Positions 1 to 8,233 are shown, counted from the first letter of the stretch. The stretch: 64,000 bases of DNA from Burkholderiales bacterium (GCA_029268225.1 JAJUGJ010000012.1:23744-87743); one strand, 5' to 3'. Notes: generated by a model from the sequence alone, not told the origin. A program made the numbers and translations.

Positions 1-1
1 A

Positions 2-595
2 GCCCAGATCAAGGACGACTGCGATGGCCGTTCGCGCGAGAAGCTGCGGGCGCTGGTGCTGGAGTTGCAGGACACGCTCAGCAGCATCGAACGCTGCCGC
101 AAGCCGGTGCTGGCCGCCATCCACAACGGCTGCGTGGGCGGCGGGGTGGACCTGATCAGCTGCACCGACATGCGCTATTGCTCGGCCGATGCGTATTTCA
201 CGATCAAGGAAATCGACATTGGCATGGTGGCCGACGTGGGCACGCTGCAGCGCTTGCCCAAGCTGATTGGCAACCAGGGCATCGTGCGCGAGATGGCGTT
301 CACGGGCCGCAAGGTGCTGGCCGATGAGGCGCTGCGCATCGGCCTGGTCAACCAGGTGTTCGAAACGCGTGAGGCGATGCAAGCGGGTGTGCGCGAGATG
401 GCGGCCCTGATTGCGTCGAAGTCGCCGTTGTCGATTCGCGGCACGAAGGAAATGCTGAACTACAGCCGCGACCACTCGGTGGCCGATGGCCTGAACTACA
501 TCGCGACGTGGAATGCGGCGATGTTGATGTCGAGTGACCTGACGACCGCGATGATGGCCAGCATGGCCAAACAGACGCCGCAGTTCAAGGACTGA
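2..595 (+). CDS. Enoyl-CoA hydratase/isomerase family, dienoyl-CoA isomerase-like (5' partial)
   Basis: This crotonase-fold protein is open from the first in-frame codon at base 2, so its N-terminus lies outside the window. The visible ~197 residues contain the oxyanion-hole segment HNGCVGGGVDL. They also contain the three acidic positions typical of delta3,5-delta2,4-dienoyl-CoA isomerase (ECH1): Asp in CTDMRY, Glu in FTIKEID and Asp in MVADVGT. The downstream RDHSVADGLNY segment is also ECH1-like. Such enzymes isomerise dienoyl-CoA intermediates during beta-oxidation of unsaturated fatty acids. The exact substrate is inferred from the motif pattern. The gene ends 30 bp before the SGNH hydrolase on the same strand, so the two may be co-transcribed. 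Confidence 0.88.
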   Translation, partial: AQIKDDCDGRSREKLRALVLELQDTLSSIERCRKPVLAAIHNGCVGGGVDLISCTDMRYCSADAYFTIKEIDIGMVADVGTLQRLPKLIGNQGIVREMAFTGRKVLADEALRIGLVNQVFETREAMQAGVREMAALIASKSPLSIRGTKEMLNYSRDHSVADGLNYIATWNAAMLMSSDLTTAMMASMAKQTPQFKD

Positions 596-625
596 TCGGC
601 ACAGCCGGCAGCGGAGGGCGACAGG

Positions 626-1363
626 GTGGAACGCTGGTTGCACGGAGCTCTCACGCTGGGCCTGGCACCGCTGCTGTTGGTGCAGGGGCGCTGGGTGCGG
701 CGACGCACGCCGGTGCTGCCCGAGCCGCCCGGGCCGCGTGCCGGCGTGGTGGGGCAAGGGCCAGTGTTGCGCCTGCTGGTGGTGGGTGACTCCTCAGCAG
801 CGGGCGTGGGCGCGGCGCATCAGGACGAGGCGTTGAGCGGGCGTTTGACGCAGGCCTTGTCACGTGATTTCACGGTGCATTGGCGACTGCAGGCCTGCAC
901 GGGCCACAAGCTGGCCGATGTGCGCGCGGCGGTGCGTGGGCTGCCTGCTGAGCCTTTTGATGTGGTGGTGGTGGCCGTGGGGGTGAACGATGCCACGGGG
1001 CGCACGCACATGGCGCATTGGCTGCACGGTCTGCAGTCTCTGGTGATGGAGTTGAAGCAGCGGCATCAGGCTCAGCAGGTGATCCTGTCGGCCTTGCCGC
1101 CGGTGCATTTGTTCCCGGCCTTACCGCAGCCTTTGCGGTGGTATCTGGGGCGGTGTGCCACGCGCTTAGATCAGGCGCAGCGGCGCTGGGTGACCGGCCA
1201 ACCGGGCTGTGAGGTGGTGGGCGCGGACTTCCCGATGGACTTGCGGTACATGGCGCAGGACGGGTTTCATCCGGGGGCGCTGGCGTATGAGGCTTGGGCG
1301 GGGGCTTTGGCAGAGCGGATTCGGGCGCACCCACGTATCAGCCAGATCAGCCCGGGTCGCTAG
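626..1363 (+). CDS. SGNH/GDSL-type esterase or lipase
   Basis: A 245-residue SGNH hydrolase starting at GTG with a purine-rich stretch (ggaggg) just upstream. Block I is seen as VVGDSSAAGVG (catalytic Ser), the Asn block as VAVGVNDATG, and block V near the C-terminus as DGFHPGALAYE (catalytic Asp/His). A hydrophobic stretch at residues ~7-20 could be a signal anchor or uncleaved signal peptide, so the enzyme may act in the envelope. Family members hydrolyse esters or thioesters; the substrate cannot be told from sequence. The last 17 bp overlap, tail to tail, with the GntR regulator on the opposite strand. Confidence 0.85.
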   Translation: MERWLHGALTLGLAPLLLVQGRWVRRRTPVLPEPPGPRAGVVGQGPVLRLLVVGDSSAAGVGAAHQDEALSGRLTQALSRDFTVHWRLQACTGHKLADVRAAVRGLPAEPFDVVVVAVGVNDATGRTHMAHWLHGLQSLVMELKQRHQAQQVILSALPPVHLFPALPQPLRWYLGRCATRLDQAQRRWVTGQPGCEVVGADFPMDLRYMAQDGFHPGALAYEAWAGALAERIRAHPRISQISPGR

Positions 1364-2003
1364 AGAGTCCACGGAAAATGGCTTCGCGCACATTGCGCAC
1401 GTGTGCCATGCCCGCCTCGTCCGCCGCTGACGCGTCCCCCCTGAGGACCGCATCACACATGAGTTGGTAGTCGCGCATGCGGACCTTCTGCAAGGTCGCA
1501 GGGCGGTGCTGCGCGTAAACGATGGGCATCTGGATAGACGGAAACAGCCGTTTGAGCTCCCGACTGCCACTGGTTTGAAGCAGGGCGCGGTAAAAGCCGC
1601 GCCGTGCGCGCGCAAACGCATCGACATCCTGTGCGGCGTTTGCGCGTTCGAGTTCGCCAAGTGCCTCGCTGATCGGAGCGCTGGACTGGCCGGCAGCGAT
1701 CCCCAAGGCTGCACTTTTGGCCAGCAAGCCCGTCATCCGCTCTGCCACGTCCAGCACCTCCCGCGTCTCCTGAAGGCTGAGTGATCGCACCGCCGCCCCC
1801 TTGTTGCGCAGCAGTTCGACAACGCCTTGGGCCGCGAGTTGTTGCAGAGCCTCACGCACGGAATTGCGGCTCACTTGGTATTGCTCGGCCAGATCGACCT
1901 CCACGAGCCGCTGACCCGGGACGATCTTCTGTTCCGCCAAGCCGTTCAGGATCCCGTGGAGGACGGCGCTCGATGCGCTGAGGGCGGTTTCATCGGAGGA
2001 CAT
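1347..2003 (-). CDS. GntR-family (FCD) transcriptional regulator
   Basis: A 218-residue regulator. The N-terminal winged helix-turn-helix (residues ~10-75) has the typical GntR signature LAEQYQVSRNSVREALQQLAA. It is followed by an all-helical FCD effector domain (~90-210) with Asp/His metal-ligand candidates in its helices. FCD regulators usually repress acyl-CoA or organic-acid catabolism and release DNA on binding a carboxylate or CoA ester. The gene is divergent from the acyl-CoA dehydrogenase/kinase pair, and two sites of the FCD type lie in the shared intergenic region. It is therefore the likely regulator of that pair and of itself (inference). Confidence 0.92.
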   Translation of the reverse strand: MSSDETALSASSAVLHGILNGLAEQKIVPGQRLVEVDLAEQYQVSRNSVREALQQLAAQGVVELLRNKGAAVRSLSLQETREVLDVAERMTGLLAKSAALGIAAGQSSAPISEALGELERANAAQDVDAFARARRGFYRALLQTSGSRELKRLFPSIQMPIVYAQHRPATLQKVRMRDYQLMCDAVLRGDASAADEAGMAHVRNVREAIFRGLSSDPG

Positions 2004-2080
2004 GGGCGGGGTTTCCTTGTGCGGGCAAGAGGCAGGATCGGGGCGAGGGGCTGTGATTGTAGGAAATATCGATCTACACT

Positions 2081-2106
2081 ATTGTTCAACAATGTGGTTG
2101 AACAAT
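2081..2106. promoter_or_regulatory. Operator: perfect inverted repeat with two FCD/GntR-type sites
   Basis: ATTGTTCAAC (2081-2090) and GTTGAACAAT (2097-2106) form a perfect 10-bp inverted repeat with a 6-bp spacer. Each arm region also contains a site fitting the FCD pattern TNGT-N3-ACNA: TTGTTCAACAA at 2082-2092 and TGGTTGAACAA at 2095-2105, 13 bp apart. The element sits 77 bp upstream of the GntR start and 34 bp upstream of the acyl-CoA dehydrogenase start, the expected place for a shared operator. Confidence 0.75.
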
Positions 2107-2140
2107 AAAGTTTGCCATCGACCAACCTTGAAGACGCCCC

Positions 2141-3343
2141 ATGGACTTTTCGCTGACCCCAGAGCTGCGCGCGCTGCGCGACAAGACCCGACAGTTCATC
2201 GCTGAGCAGGTGATCCCCCTCGAAAACGACGAGCGCCAAAGCCACCACGGCCCGAGTGAAGCGCTGCGTCGCGAACTGATCGGGCGTGCCCGGGCGGCCG
2301 GACTGCTCACGCCGCACGCGTCCCGCGCGATGGGCGGTCTGGGCCTCACCCACGTCGAAAAGGCCGTGGTGTTCGAAGAAGCGGGCTATTCCTGGCTCGG
2401 CCCGACGGCGCTGAACATCCATGCGCCGGACGAGGGCAACATCCACCTGATGGAAGAGGTGGCCACGCCGGCTCAGAAGGAGCGCTGGCTGCGCCCTCAG
2501 GTGCAGGGGCTCACCCGCTCGTGTTTTGCCATGACCGAGCCCGCACCAGGCGCGGGCGCCGACCCCTCGATGCTGGCCACCACGGCCGTGCGCGACGGCG
2601 ACGACTATGTGATCAATGGGCGCAAATGGTTCATCACGGGTGCCGAGGGCGCCGACTACGCGATCATCATGGCGCGCATGGAGGACGGTTCGGCCACGAT
2701 GTTCCTGTCCGACATGGGTCGTGCCGGCATCGTGCTGGAGCGCAACATGGACGCGATGGACACCTGCTTCACCGGCGGTCATGGTGTGCTGCGATTTGAC
2801 AACCTGCGCGTGCCCGCCACCGATGTCTTGGGCGAAGTCGGCAAGGGCTTCCGCTACGCCCAGGTGCGTTTGGCGCCAGCGCGTCTGACACACTGCATGC
2901 GCTGGCTGGGGCAGGCCCGTCGCGCGCACGACACGGCACTGGCCTATGTGTGCAAGCGCCACGCTTTTGGCAAGCCGCTGGTCGAGCACGAAGGCGTGGG
3001 TTTCATGGTGGCCGACAACGACATGGATCTGCAGACGGCGCGCCTGCACATCTGGCATACGGCCTGGTTATTGGACCAGGGCGAGAAGTGCAACTTCGAG
3101 TCGAGCAGGGCCAAGGTCGTGTGCTCCGAGGCGGAGTGGCGTGTGGTGGACCGCAGCGTGCAGATGCTTGGCGGCCAAGGGGTCACGGCGGAAACCCCTG
3201 TGATGCGCATCTTCACCGACATGCGCTCTTTCCGGATCTACGACGGCCCCAGCGAGGTGCACCGCTGGAGCATGGCCCGCAAACTCGCCCACTTGGCAGA
3301 GACCGCCGAAGCCGAGTTGCTGCGCCACGGAGGTGCGGCGTGA
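2141..3343 (+). CDS. Acyl-CoA dehydrogenase family protein, ACAD10/11-like
   Basis: A 400-residue flavoprotein of usual family length. It shows the FAD/substrate motifs CFAMTEPAPGAGADPS and WFITGAEGADYAI, and the C-terminal VQMLGGQGVTAETPVMRIF block. The position that carries the catalytic Glu in classic dehydrogenases (YEG) is Asp here (IYDGPSEVHR, Asp368), as in ACAD10/11-type proteins. It overlaps the downstream kinase by four bases (GTGA), so the two are translationally coupled. In mammalian ACAD10/11 and in the LvaA/LvaC pair of Pseudomonas, a kinase and a dehydrogenase-like protein together convert 4-hydroxyacyl-CoA through a phospho-intermediate. A similar role here is inferred from the pairing and the residue change. 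Confidence 0.9.
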   Translation: MDFSLTPELRALRDKTRQFIAEQVIPLENDERQSHHGPSEALRRELIGRARAAGLLTPHASRAMGGLGLTHVEKAVVFEEAGYSWLGPTALNIHAPDEGNIHLMEEVATPAQKERWLRPQVQGLTRSCFAMTEPAPGAGADPSMLATTAVRDGDDYVINGRKWFITGAEGADYAIIMARMEDGSATMFLSDMGRAGIVLERNMDAMDTCFTGGHGVLRFDNLRVPATDVLGEVGKGFRYAQVRLAPARLTHCMRWLGQARRAHDTALAYVCKRHAFGKPLVEHEGVGFMVADNDMDLQTARLHIWHTAWLLDQGEKCNFESSRAKVVCSEAEWRVVDRSVQMLGGQGVTAETPVMRIFTDMRSFRIYDGPSEVHRWSMARKLAHLAETAEAELLRHGGAA

Positions 3344-4401
3344 CGGGCATCGCGACAGGCCATGCCGAACAGCCTCTGCCGGTGCAAGAGCTTGGCAGCT
3401 ACCTGCGTGCGCAAGGACTCGCAGGCAGCGCCCCCCTGCAGGTGCGTGTGCTGTCAGGTGGGCAATCCAACCCCACGTATCGCATCACGACCGAAAACGA
3501 CGGAGCAGTCCGCGACTATGTGCTGCGCAAGAAGCCGCCCGGCACGCTGATCGCCTCGGCCCACGCCATCGACCGCGAATACCGCGTGATGAAGGCCCTG
3601 GAGGTGACGAATGTGCCTGTGCCGCGCATGCTCCATTACTGCGAGAGCAGCGAGTTGCTGGGCACGCCGTTCTACGTGATGGAATACCTGCACGGCCGCG
3701 TCCTGATGGACCAGTCGCTGCCGGGGATGGTCCCCGACGAGCGCCGGGCCATCTACCGAGAGATGAACCGGGTGATCGCTGCGCTGCATGCCGTGGACTA
3801 CCGCGCAGTGGGCTTGGGCGACTATGGCAAAGAAGGCAACTATGTGGGCCGACAGGTCGCGCGCTGGTCGCGCCAGTGCCGCGAATCGACCTTGCCCGTG
3901 AACGCCGCCATGCATCGCCTGATGGACTGGTTGCCCGCGCACCTGCCCGAGGATGATGAGACCACGCTGGTGCATGGTGACTACCGGATGGACAACCTCG
4001 TGTTCCATCCCACCGAGCCACGCATCATCGGCGTGCTGGATTGGGAGTTGTCGACCTTGGGGCACCCTTTGGCTGATTTGGCCTACCAGTGCATGGCCTG
4101 GCGCATCCCACCAAGCCTGTGGCGGGGCATCGGCGGGCTAGACCTTGAGACACTCGGCATTCCCTCAGAAGCCGAGTACGTTGCTTGGTACGGCGCTGCG
4201 ACCGGACGCGATGCGGCAGGCCACTGGGACTACTATTTGGCCTACAACCTGTTCCGCATGGCGGCCATCTTGCATGGCATTGCGCAGCGCGCGGCGGACG
4301 GCAATGCCGCGGCCGAGGATGCCGAGGAAACCGGCCGCAAGGCCGGACCGCTGGCCGAACTGGGCTGGCAGGCTGCGCAGCGCTACATGGCACGTGAGTG
4401 A
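3340..4401 (+). CDS. Phosphotransferase (APH/ACAD10-11 kinase-like) family protein
   Basis: Start is taken at GTG 3340, which overlaps the dehydrogenase stop and has GGAGG at 3329-3333 with 6-bp spacing; this gives 353 residues. The protein kinase-like fold of the aminoglycoside phosphotransferase family is evident. The N-lobe GGQSNPTYRI stands where a glycine-rich loop is expected, the Brenner motif is LVHGDYRMDNLVF (catalytic Asp and Asn), and the metal-binding Asp is in IIGVLDWELSTLGHPLADLAY. These stand-alone relatives of the ACAD10/11 kinase domain are usually coupled to an acyl-CoA dehydrogenase and probably phosphorylate hydroxyacyl-CoA. Antibiotic resistance is not implied. Confidence 0.88.
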   Translation: MTGIATGHAEQPLPVQELGSYLRAQGLAGSAPLQVRVLSGGQSNPTYRITTENDGAVRDYVLRKKPPGTLIASAHAIDREYRVMKALEVTNVPVPRMLHYCESSELLGTPFYVMEYLHGRVLMDQSLPGMVPDERRAIYREMNRVIAALHAVDYRAVGLGDYGKEGNYVGRQVARWSRQCRESTLPVNAAMHRLMDWLPAHLPEDDETTLVHGDYRMDNLVFHPTEPRIIGVLDWELSTLGHPLADLAYQCMAWRIPPSLWRGIGGLDLETLGIPSEAEYVAWYGAATGRDAAGHWDYYLAYNLFRMAAILHGIAQRAADGNAAAEDAEETGRKAGPLAELGWQAAQRYMARE

Positions 4402-4514
4402 GCCCCGGAGACGGAGAGGGTATCGTCTTCATGGCCCCAGCCCGGTTCGGCACGGCAGATGGTTGCCACCCCGCTTGGCGGAGTCGGTGCGCGTTGCCTA
4501 GCTTGAGGTACGCA

Positions 4515-4856
4515 TTAGCGTGGCGTGCCTTCCACGCTTCGCAGCGTGAGGGATTGTCCACTCAACCATTGCTTGCGTGCAGACCCACATTGCGGACACG
4601 GCTCAACGCGGTCGGGTGGTTCATACACTGAGCCGCATTGCTGGCAGCGTGCCTGCGCCGGAACCGTGTGCATTTCGATGGCCGCGCCTTCGGCCAGGGT
4701 ACTCGGCAAGGCAGCGAGCAATGCGGTGCGCAGCGCGTCTTCATCGACACAGCCCAGGGCGCCGATGTCGAGCACGATGCGGGTGATGCGCGAGAGCGTG
4801 TCGCGTTGACGCTCGAGCAGAGCGATGACCTCGATGGCCAGGGAGGCTTCATGCAT
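4515..4856 (-). CDS. hypA: Hydrogenase nickel incorporation protein HypA
   Basis: A 113-residue protein starting MHEASLA; the N-terminal Met-His-Glu, with His2, is the nickel site of HypA. The zinc-binding loop has Cys71, Cys74, Cys87 and Cys90 in two CxxC pairs (CQQC and CPQC). HypA delivers Ni to the large-subunit precursor together with HypB. This is the last gene of the hydrogenase operon and overlaps hoxW by 8 bp. A longer upstream reading frame exists but would run through hoxW, so the MHE start at 4856 is used. A ~110-bp non-coding gap separates it from the convergent kinase gene. Confidence 0.95.
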   Translation of the reverse strand: MHEASLAIEVIALLERQRDTLSRITRIVLDIGALGCVDEDALRTALLAALPSTLAEGAAIEMHTVPAQARCQQCGSVYEPPDRVEPCPQCGSARKQWLSGQSLTLRSVEGTPR

Positions 4857-5367
4857 AGAGCTGGGGCGCCATCCAGTGGAGGATCTCGGGCCAGGCTTGG
4901 TCCAGCGCCTGTTGCATGGCATCAGACACTGGTGCGCCCAGCTCAAAGCTTTCTCCCCGCAGGGACAAGAGCCAGGCGCGGGGCGGACGCATCTGGAGGG
5001 TGTCCGCACACAGGTGCAGCAGTTGGCCCGGCGTGCATTGGTGGCTGCTGATGGCCGGACCCGAACGCGCGGCGCGGATGCGACGCCACACCACGGGCTC
5101 GCTTTGACGCGCCGCGGCGTCGATGAACAGGACGCGGTCGCGCCATCGCAGGTCGTAAGCATGTTCGACCATCAACTGCTGGTCGCTGACGATGGCGAGG
5201 TCCATGCGGTGGATGCAGCCCTCCTTGTCGAGCCATTCACTGAGGCGCTCAGCCAGCAGGGGCCCAGCGGCATCGTCACCCCGGCTGGGGTTGCCCACCG
5301 CCACGATGAGCGTGGTGCCCCAGTCGCAGGGTGCCTCGTCGAACGCGATCAGGCTGGAGGGGCTCAT
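4849..5367 (-). CDS. hoxW: Hydrogenase maturation protease HoxW
   Basis: A 172-residue endopeptidase of the HyaD/HybD/HoxW family. The N-terminal IVAVGNPSRGDDAAGP contains the GNxxRGDD motif with the first acidic Ni-binding residue. Asp in VLFIDAA and His in SSHQCTPGQ are the further ligands expected for the family. It trims the C-terminal extension of the HoxH precursor once nickel is inserted. The ATG overlaps the hoxH stop (ATGA), which fits a dedicated protease for HoxH. Confidence 0.92.
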   Translation of the reverse strand: MSPSSLIAFDEAPCDWGTTLIVAVGNPSRGDDAAGPLLAERLSEWLDKEGCIHRMDLAIVSDQQLMVEHAYDLRWRDRVLFIDAAARQSEPVVWRRIRAARSGPAISSHQCTPGQLLHLCADTLQMRPPRAWLLSLRGESFELGAPVSDAMQQALDQAWPEILHWMAPQLYA

Positions 5368-6902
5368 GCGTTGGTGGGTGGCCAGTTGCGGGCTGTGGGC
5401 TCCGTGCTCAGATCCGGGCGTTCCAGCGTGCCGTCTTCGTGCTTGAGCAGCACGTCGGCCAGTTGGCCATCGGGCTCAATCACCTCGATGCGCAGTGGCA
5501 TCTTGCCGACCGCATGGGTGGCGCACGACAGGCAGGGGTCGTAGGCGCGGATGGCGACTTCGATGTGATTGAGCAGGCCTTCGGTGATCTCACGGCCATC
5601 GAAGTATTCGGCGGCCACGTTGCGCACGGCTTCGTTCATCGCCGTGTTGTTGTGCGTGGTCGAGACGATGAGGTTGGCGTACTCGACGAGGTCGTTGTCA
5701 CCAATGCGGTAGTGGTGCAGCAGGGTGCCGCGTGGCGCTTCGATGACGCCGATGCCTTCACGCAGCGGGGTGCCAGTGGCCATCAGGTCGGTGCCGGTGA
5801 TGTCGGGGTCGCCCAGCAGGCGGGCGATGCCTTCGGCGCAGTGCAGCGTGTCGATCATGCGGGCCCAGTGCTGGGCCAGCGAGGCGGTGATGGGCTGGCC
5901 GTTGCCCCACGCCATGAATTCTGCGCGGGCGGCTTCGGCGCGTGGGGTGTCGAGGTAGGTGGCGTTGTTGATGCGGGCCAGCGGGCCGACACGGTACCAG
6001 CCGTGCTCTGGGCCGAGCGCGCGCAGGTGCGGGAACTTCATGTAGGTCCAGGGCTTGACCTCTTCGACGATGAGTTGCTGGTAGTCGTGCACATCGACCT
6101 GATCGACGATGAGCTGGCCTTGGGCGTCTTTCACGCGCAGGGCGCCGTCGTAGAGGTCGGCGGCGCCGTCGGGGCGCACCAGGGACATGAAGCCGGAGGC
6201 AAAGTTGGCGAAGCGGCCTTGTTCGGGCTGACCGCGCAGGAAGAGGTCACGGGCAAGTTGCAGGGCGCCTTCGCACCAGGTGATGATCTGGTCGATGTCG
6301 GCGCGCATCAGGTCGCGGTCGGCCACGGACAGGGGCTTGTTGAAGCCGCCAGGGACGGAGCCGGTGCCGTGCACGCGCTTGCCGGTGAGCAGGCGGATGA
6401 TCTCCTGCCCGTACTTGCGCATGCGGATGCCTTGCAGGCCGAGTTCGCGCTCGTCTTGCAGCACGCCGACGATGTTGCGGTGGCGCACGGCGTCGTCAAA
6501 GCCGAAGAGCAGATCGGGCGAGGCGAGGTGGAAGAAGTGCAGCGCGTTGGACTGCAGCACCTGCGCGAAGTGCAGCAAGCGGCGCAATTTTTCAGCGGTG
6601 GGGGTGATGCGGCCGTTGCCGATCACGAAGGCGTCGCAGGCCTTGCTGGCGGCGAGCAGGTGGCTGACCGGGCAGATGCCGCACAGGCGTTGCACGAGGG
6701 TGGGCACCTCCCAGTAGGGGCGGCCCTGAATGAAGCGTTCGAAGCCCCGGAATTCGACGATGTGCAGGCGTGCTTGGTGGACTTTGCGGTTGTCGTCGAG
6801 CAGCAGGGTGACCTTGCCGTGGCCTTCGACGCGGCTGACGGGCTCGATGACCACGCGGTTCAGGCTGGCCGGGTCGGCGGCGGTTTCAAGCGGGTGGGGC
6901 AT
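5364..6902 (-). CDS. hoxH: NAD-reducing [NiFe] hydrogenase large subunit HoxH
   Basis: A 512-residue catalytic subunit of group 3d soluble hydrogenase. The two nickel-ligating pairs are RLCGICPVSH (Cys74, Cys77) and DPCLSCATH (Cys457, Cys460, with His463 at the expected processing site). About 49 residues follow His463 and should be removed by HoxW; as I recall, this is longer than the roughly 24 residues of the Cupriavidus necator enzyme. HoxH splits H2 at the Ni-Fe(CN)2(CO) centre, and electrons pass through HoxY to the HoxFU diaphorase and NAD+. It lies 6 bp after hoxY in the same transcription unit. Confidence 0.97.
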   Translation of the reverse strand: MPHPLETAADPASLNRVVIEPVSRVEGHGKVTLLLDDNRKVHQARLHIVEFRGFERFIQGRPYWEVPTLVQRLCGICPVSHLLAASKACDAFVIGNGRITPTAEKLRRLLHFAQVLQSNALHFFHLASPDLLFGFDDAVRHRNIVGVLQDERELGLQGIRMRKYGQEIIRLLTGKRVHGTGSVPGGFNKPLSVADRDLMRADIDQIITWCEGALQLARDLFLRGQPEQGRFANFASGFMSLVRPDGAADLYDGALRVKDAQGQLIVDQVDVHDYQQLIVEEVKPWTYMKFPHLRALGPEHGWYRVGPLARINNATYLDTPRAEAARAEFMAWGNGQPITASLAQHWARMIDTLHCAEGIARLLGDPDITGTDLMATGTPLREGIGVIEAPRGTLLHHYRIGDNDLVEYANLIVSTTHNNTAMNEAVRNVAAEYFDGREITEGLLNHIEVAIRAYDPCLSCATHAVGKMPLRIEVIEPDGQLADVLLKHEDGTLERPDLSTEPTARNWPPTNA

Positions 6903-6908
6903 GGTGGC

Positions 6909-7466
6909 TCAGTCGAAATGGCGGTCGGTGCGGGGGATCACGGCGGCGCGTTGGGCCAGCGCGGCCAGGATCAGTTCGCGGAAGGCGGCGGCCGGGGGCG
7001 GGCATCCAGCCAGGGTCACGTCGATGGGCACGACTTCGTGCAGCGGCAGCACCTTGTTGAGCAAGGGGGGCAGTTCGGGGTCACAGGGGACCTGGGGGTT
7101 GTGCAGATCGGTGCCCAGGTAGGCCTCGGCCACGAGTTCAGAGACGGGGATGCCGTTGCGCAGCGCGGGCACGCCGCCGTACATGGCGCAGGCACCCACG
7201 GCGACCAGGGTGGTGCAGCGGGCGCGGAATTCGCGCAGCACCTCGACGTTTTCCTTGTTGCACAGGCCGCCTTCGATCAAGCCGATGTCCACGCCTTCGG
7301 CGCTGACGTGCTTGATGTCGGTGAGCGGGCTGCGGTCGAACTCGATGTGCTCGATGAGGTCGGCCAGGGCTTCGTCCACGTCGAGGAAGGACATGTGGCA
7401 GCCGAAGCAGCCAGCCAGTGAGCAGGTGGCGATGCGCAGCTTCTTTGGTGGCGTGGCGGTGCTCAT
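6909..7466 (-). CDS. hoxY: NAD-reducing [NiFe] hydrogenase small subunit HoxY
   Basis: A 185-residue small subunit. The short form without a signal peptide or extra C-terminal cluster domain is typical of cytoplasmic group 3d enzymes. The proximal [4Fe-4S] ligands are in AGCFGCHMSF (Cys20, Cys23), GACAMYGG (Cys93) and AGCPPP (Cys155). The start at 7466 shares a base with the hoxU stop (TGATG), indicating translational coupling. It carries electrons from HoxH to HoxU. Confidence 0.96.
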   Translation of the reverse strand: MSTATPPKKLRIATCSLAGCFGCHMSFLDVDEALADLIEHIEFDRSPLTDIKHVSAEGVDIGLIEGGLCNKENVEVLREFRARCTTLVAVGACAMYGGVPALRNGIPVSELVAEAYLGTDLHNPQVPCDPELPPLLNKVLPLHEVVPIDVTLAGCPPPAAAFRELILAALAQRAAVIPRTDRHFD

Positions 7467-8233
7467 CAGCTGTCCTCCGGGCGCTGGGCGATGTCGGCGG
7501 CGTCGTAAGGGCGCTGGCCGATGGGGATGACGAAGCCCTGGCGCTTGGGCATCAGGGCGCCCACGGGACAGATGTGCACGGCGCGGTCGGTGACGGCCAC
7601 GTCGCTGTCGTGCAGCTGGCTGCTGGGGCTGTTGACGAGCAAGGTGGTGTGGGCGCCGCGCCCGCCGATGGCGAAGACGTTTTTGCCATCGACCTCGCGG
7701 CTGGCGCGCACGCACAACTCGCACAGGATGCAGCGGCTGCGGTCGAGCCAGACGTCGGGGTGGGAGGCGTCCACGTCTGGGTGCGGGGCGGTGTGCACGA
7801 AGTGGGTGTCTTGCATGCCCAGGTGGTAGGCCACAGCTTGCAGGTGGCAGGCGCCGCTTTTTTCGCAGAAGGGGCAGTGGTGCTGGCCTTCGGCGAACAG
7901 CATCTGGGTGATGCGCTGGCGGTCGTGCTGGAGTTCGGGTGTTTCAGATTCCACCACCAGGCCGGCGCGGGCAGGCATGGTGCACGAGGCCACGGTGCGG
8001 CCCTGGATGCGCACGCTGCAGACCTTGCAGCTGCCGATGGGGTCGAAATCGGCGTGGTGGCACAGGTGCGGGATGTAGACGCCCGCAGCCTGCGCGGCCT
8101 GCATCAGGGTCTGGCCGGGCTGGAAAGGGATGGGGCGGCCATCGAGCAGGAAGGTCTCGGGCGCGGCCTGGGGCGTGGTCACGGTCGAGTCCTCGGGCAT
8201 GGCGGAGGGCGTGGGTGTCTGGGGCGCGCTCAT
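7466..8233 (-). CDS. hoxU: NAD-reducing hydrogenase diaphorase small subunit HoxU
   Basis: A 255-residue NuoG-like electron-transfer subunit. The N-terminal ferredoxin fold has [2Fe-2S] ligands Cys58, Cys69, Cys72 and Cys84. A His/Cys cluster follows in HHCPFCEKSGAC (around residues 119-129). A [4Fe-4S] site is formed by CILCELC (Cys168, Cys171, Cys174) and Cys222 in HICPVGA. It relays electrons between HoxY and HoxF. Its start overlaps the hoxF stop by four bases. The first ~25 residues are Pro/Thr-rich and weakly conserved, so an internal start is possible. Confidence 0.96.
   Translation of the reverse strand: MSAPQTPTPSAMPEDSTVTTPQAAPETFLLDGRPIPFQPGQTLMQAAQAAGVYIPHLCHHADFDPIGSCKVCSVRIQGRTVASCTMPARAGLVVESETPELQHDRQRITQMLFAEGQHHCPFCEKSGACHLQAVAYHLGMQDTHFVHTAPHPDVDASHPDVWLDRSRCILCELCVRASREVDGKNVFAIGGRGAHTTLLVNSPSSQLHDSDVAVTDRAVHICPVGALMPKRQGFVIPIGQRPYDAADIAQRPEDS

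Noticed and set aside
2950..3339. N-terminal extension of the APH-like kinase into the dehydrogenase gene
   Set aside because: The extension reads the dehydrogenase in another frame; GTG 3340 has a good GGAGG site and a coupled overlap.
3340..4401. Aminoglycoside resistance gene
   Set aside because: The Brenner motif is shared by many kinases. Pairing with an ACAD-like gene points to acyl-CoA metabolism, not antibiotic modification.
5331..7421. A 696-codon open frame on the plus strand opposite hoxH and hoxY
   Set aside because: It is antisense to clearly conserved hydrogenase genes. Its composition (Val/Gly/Ala/His-rich, no domain) is typical of the shadow frame of GC-rich coding DNA.
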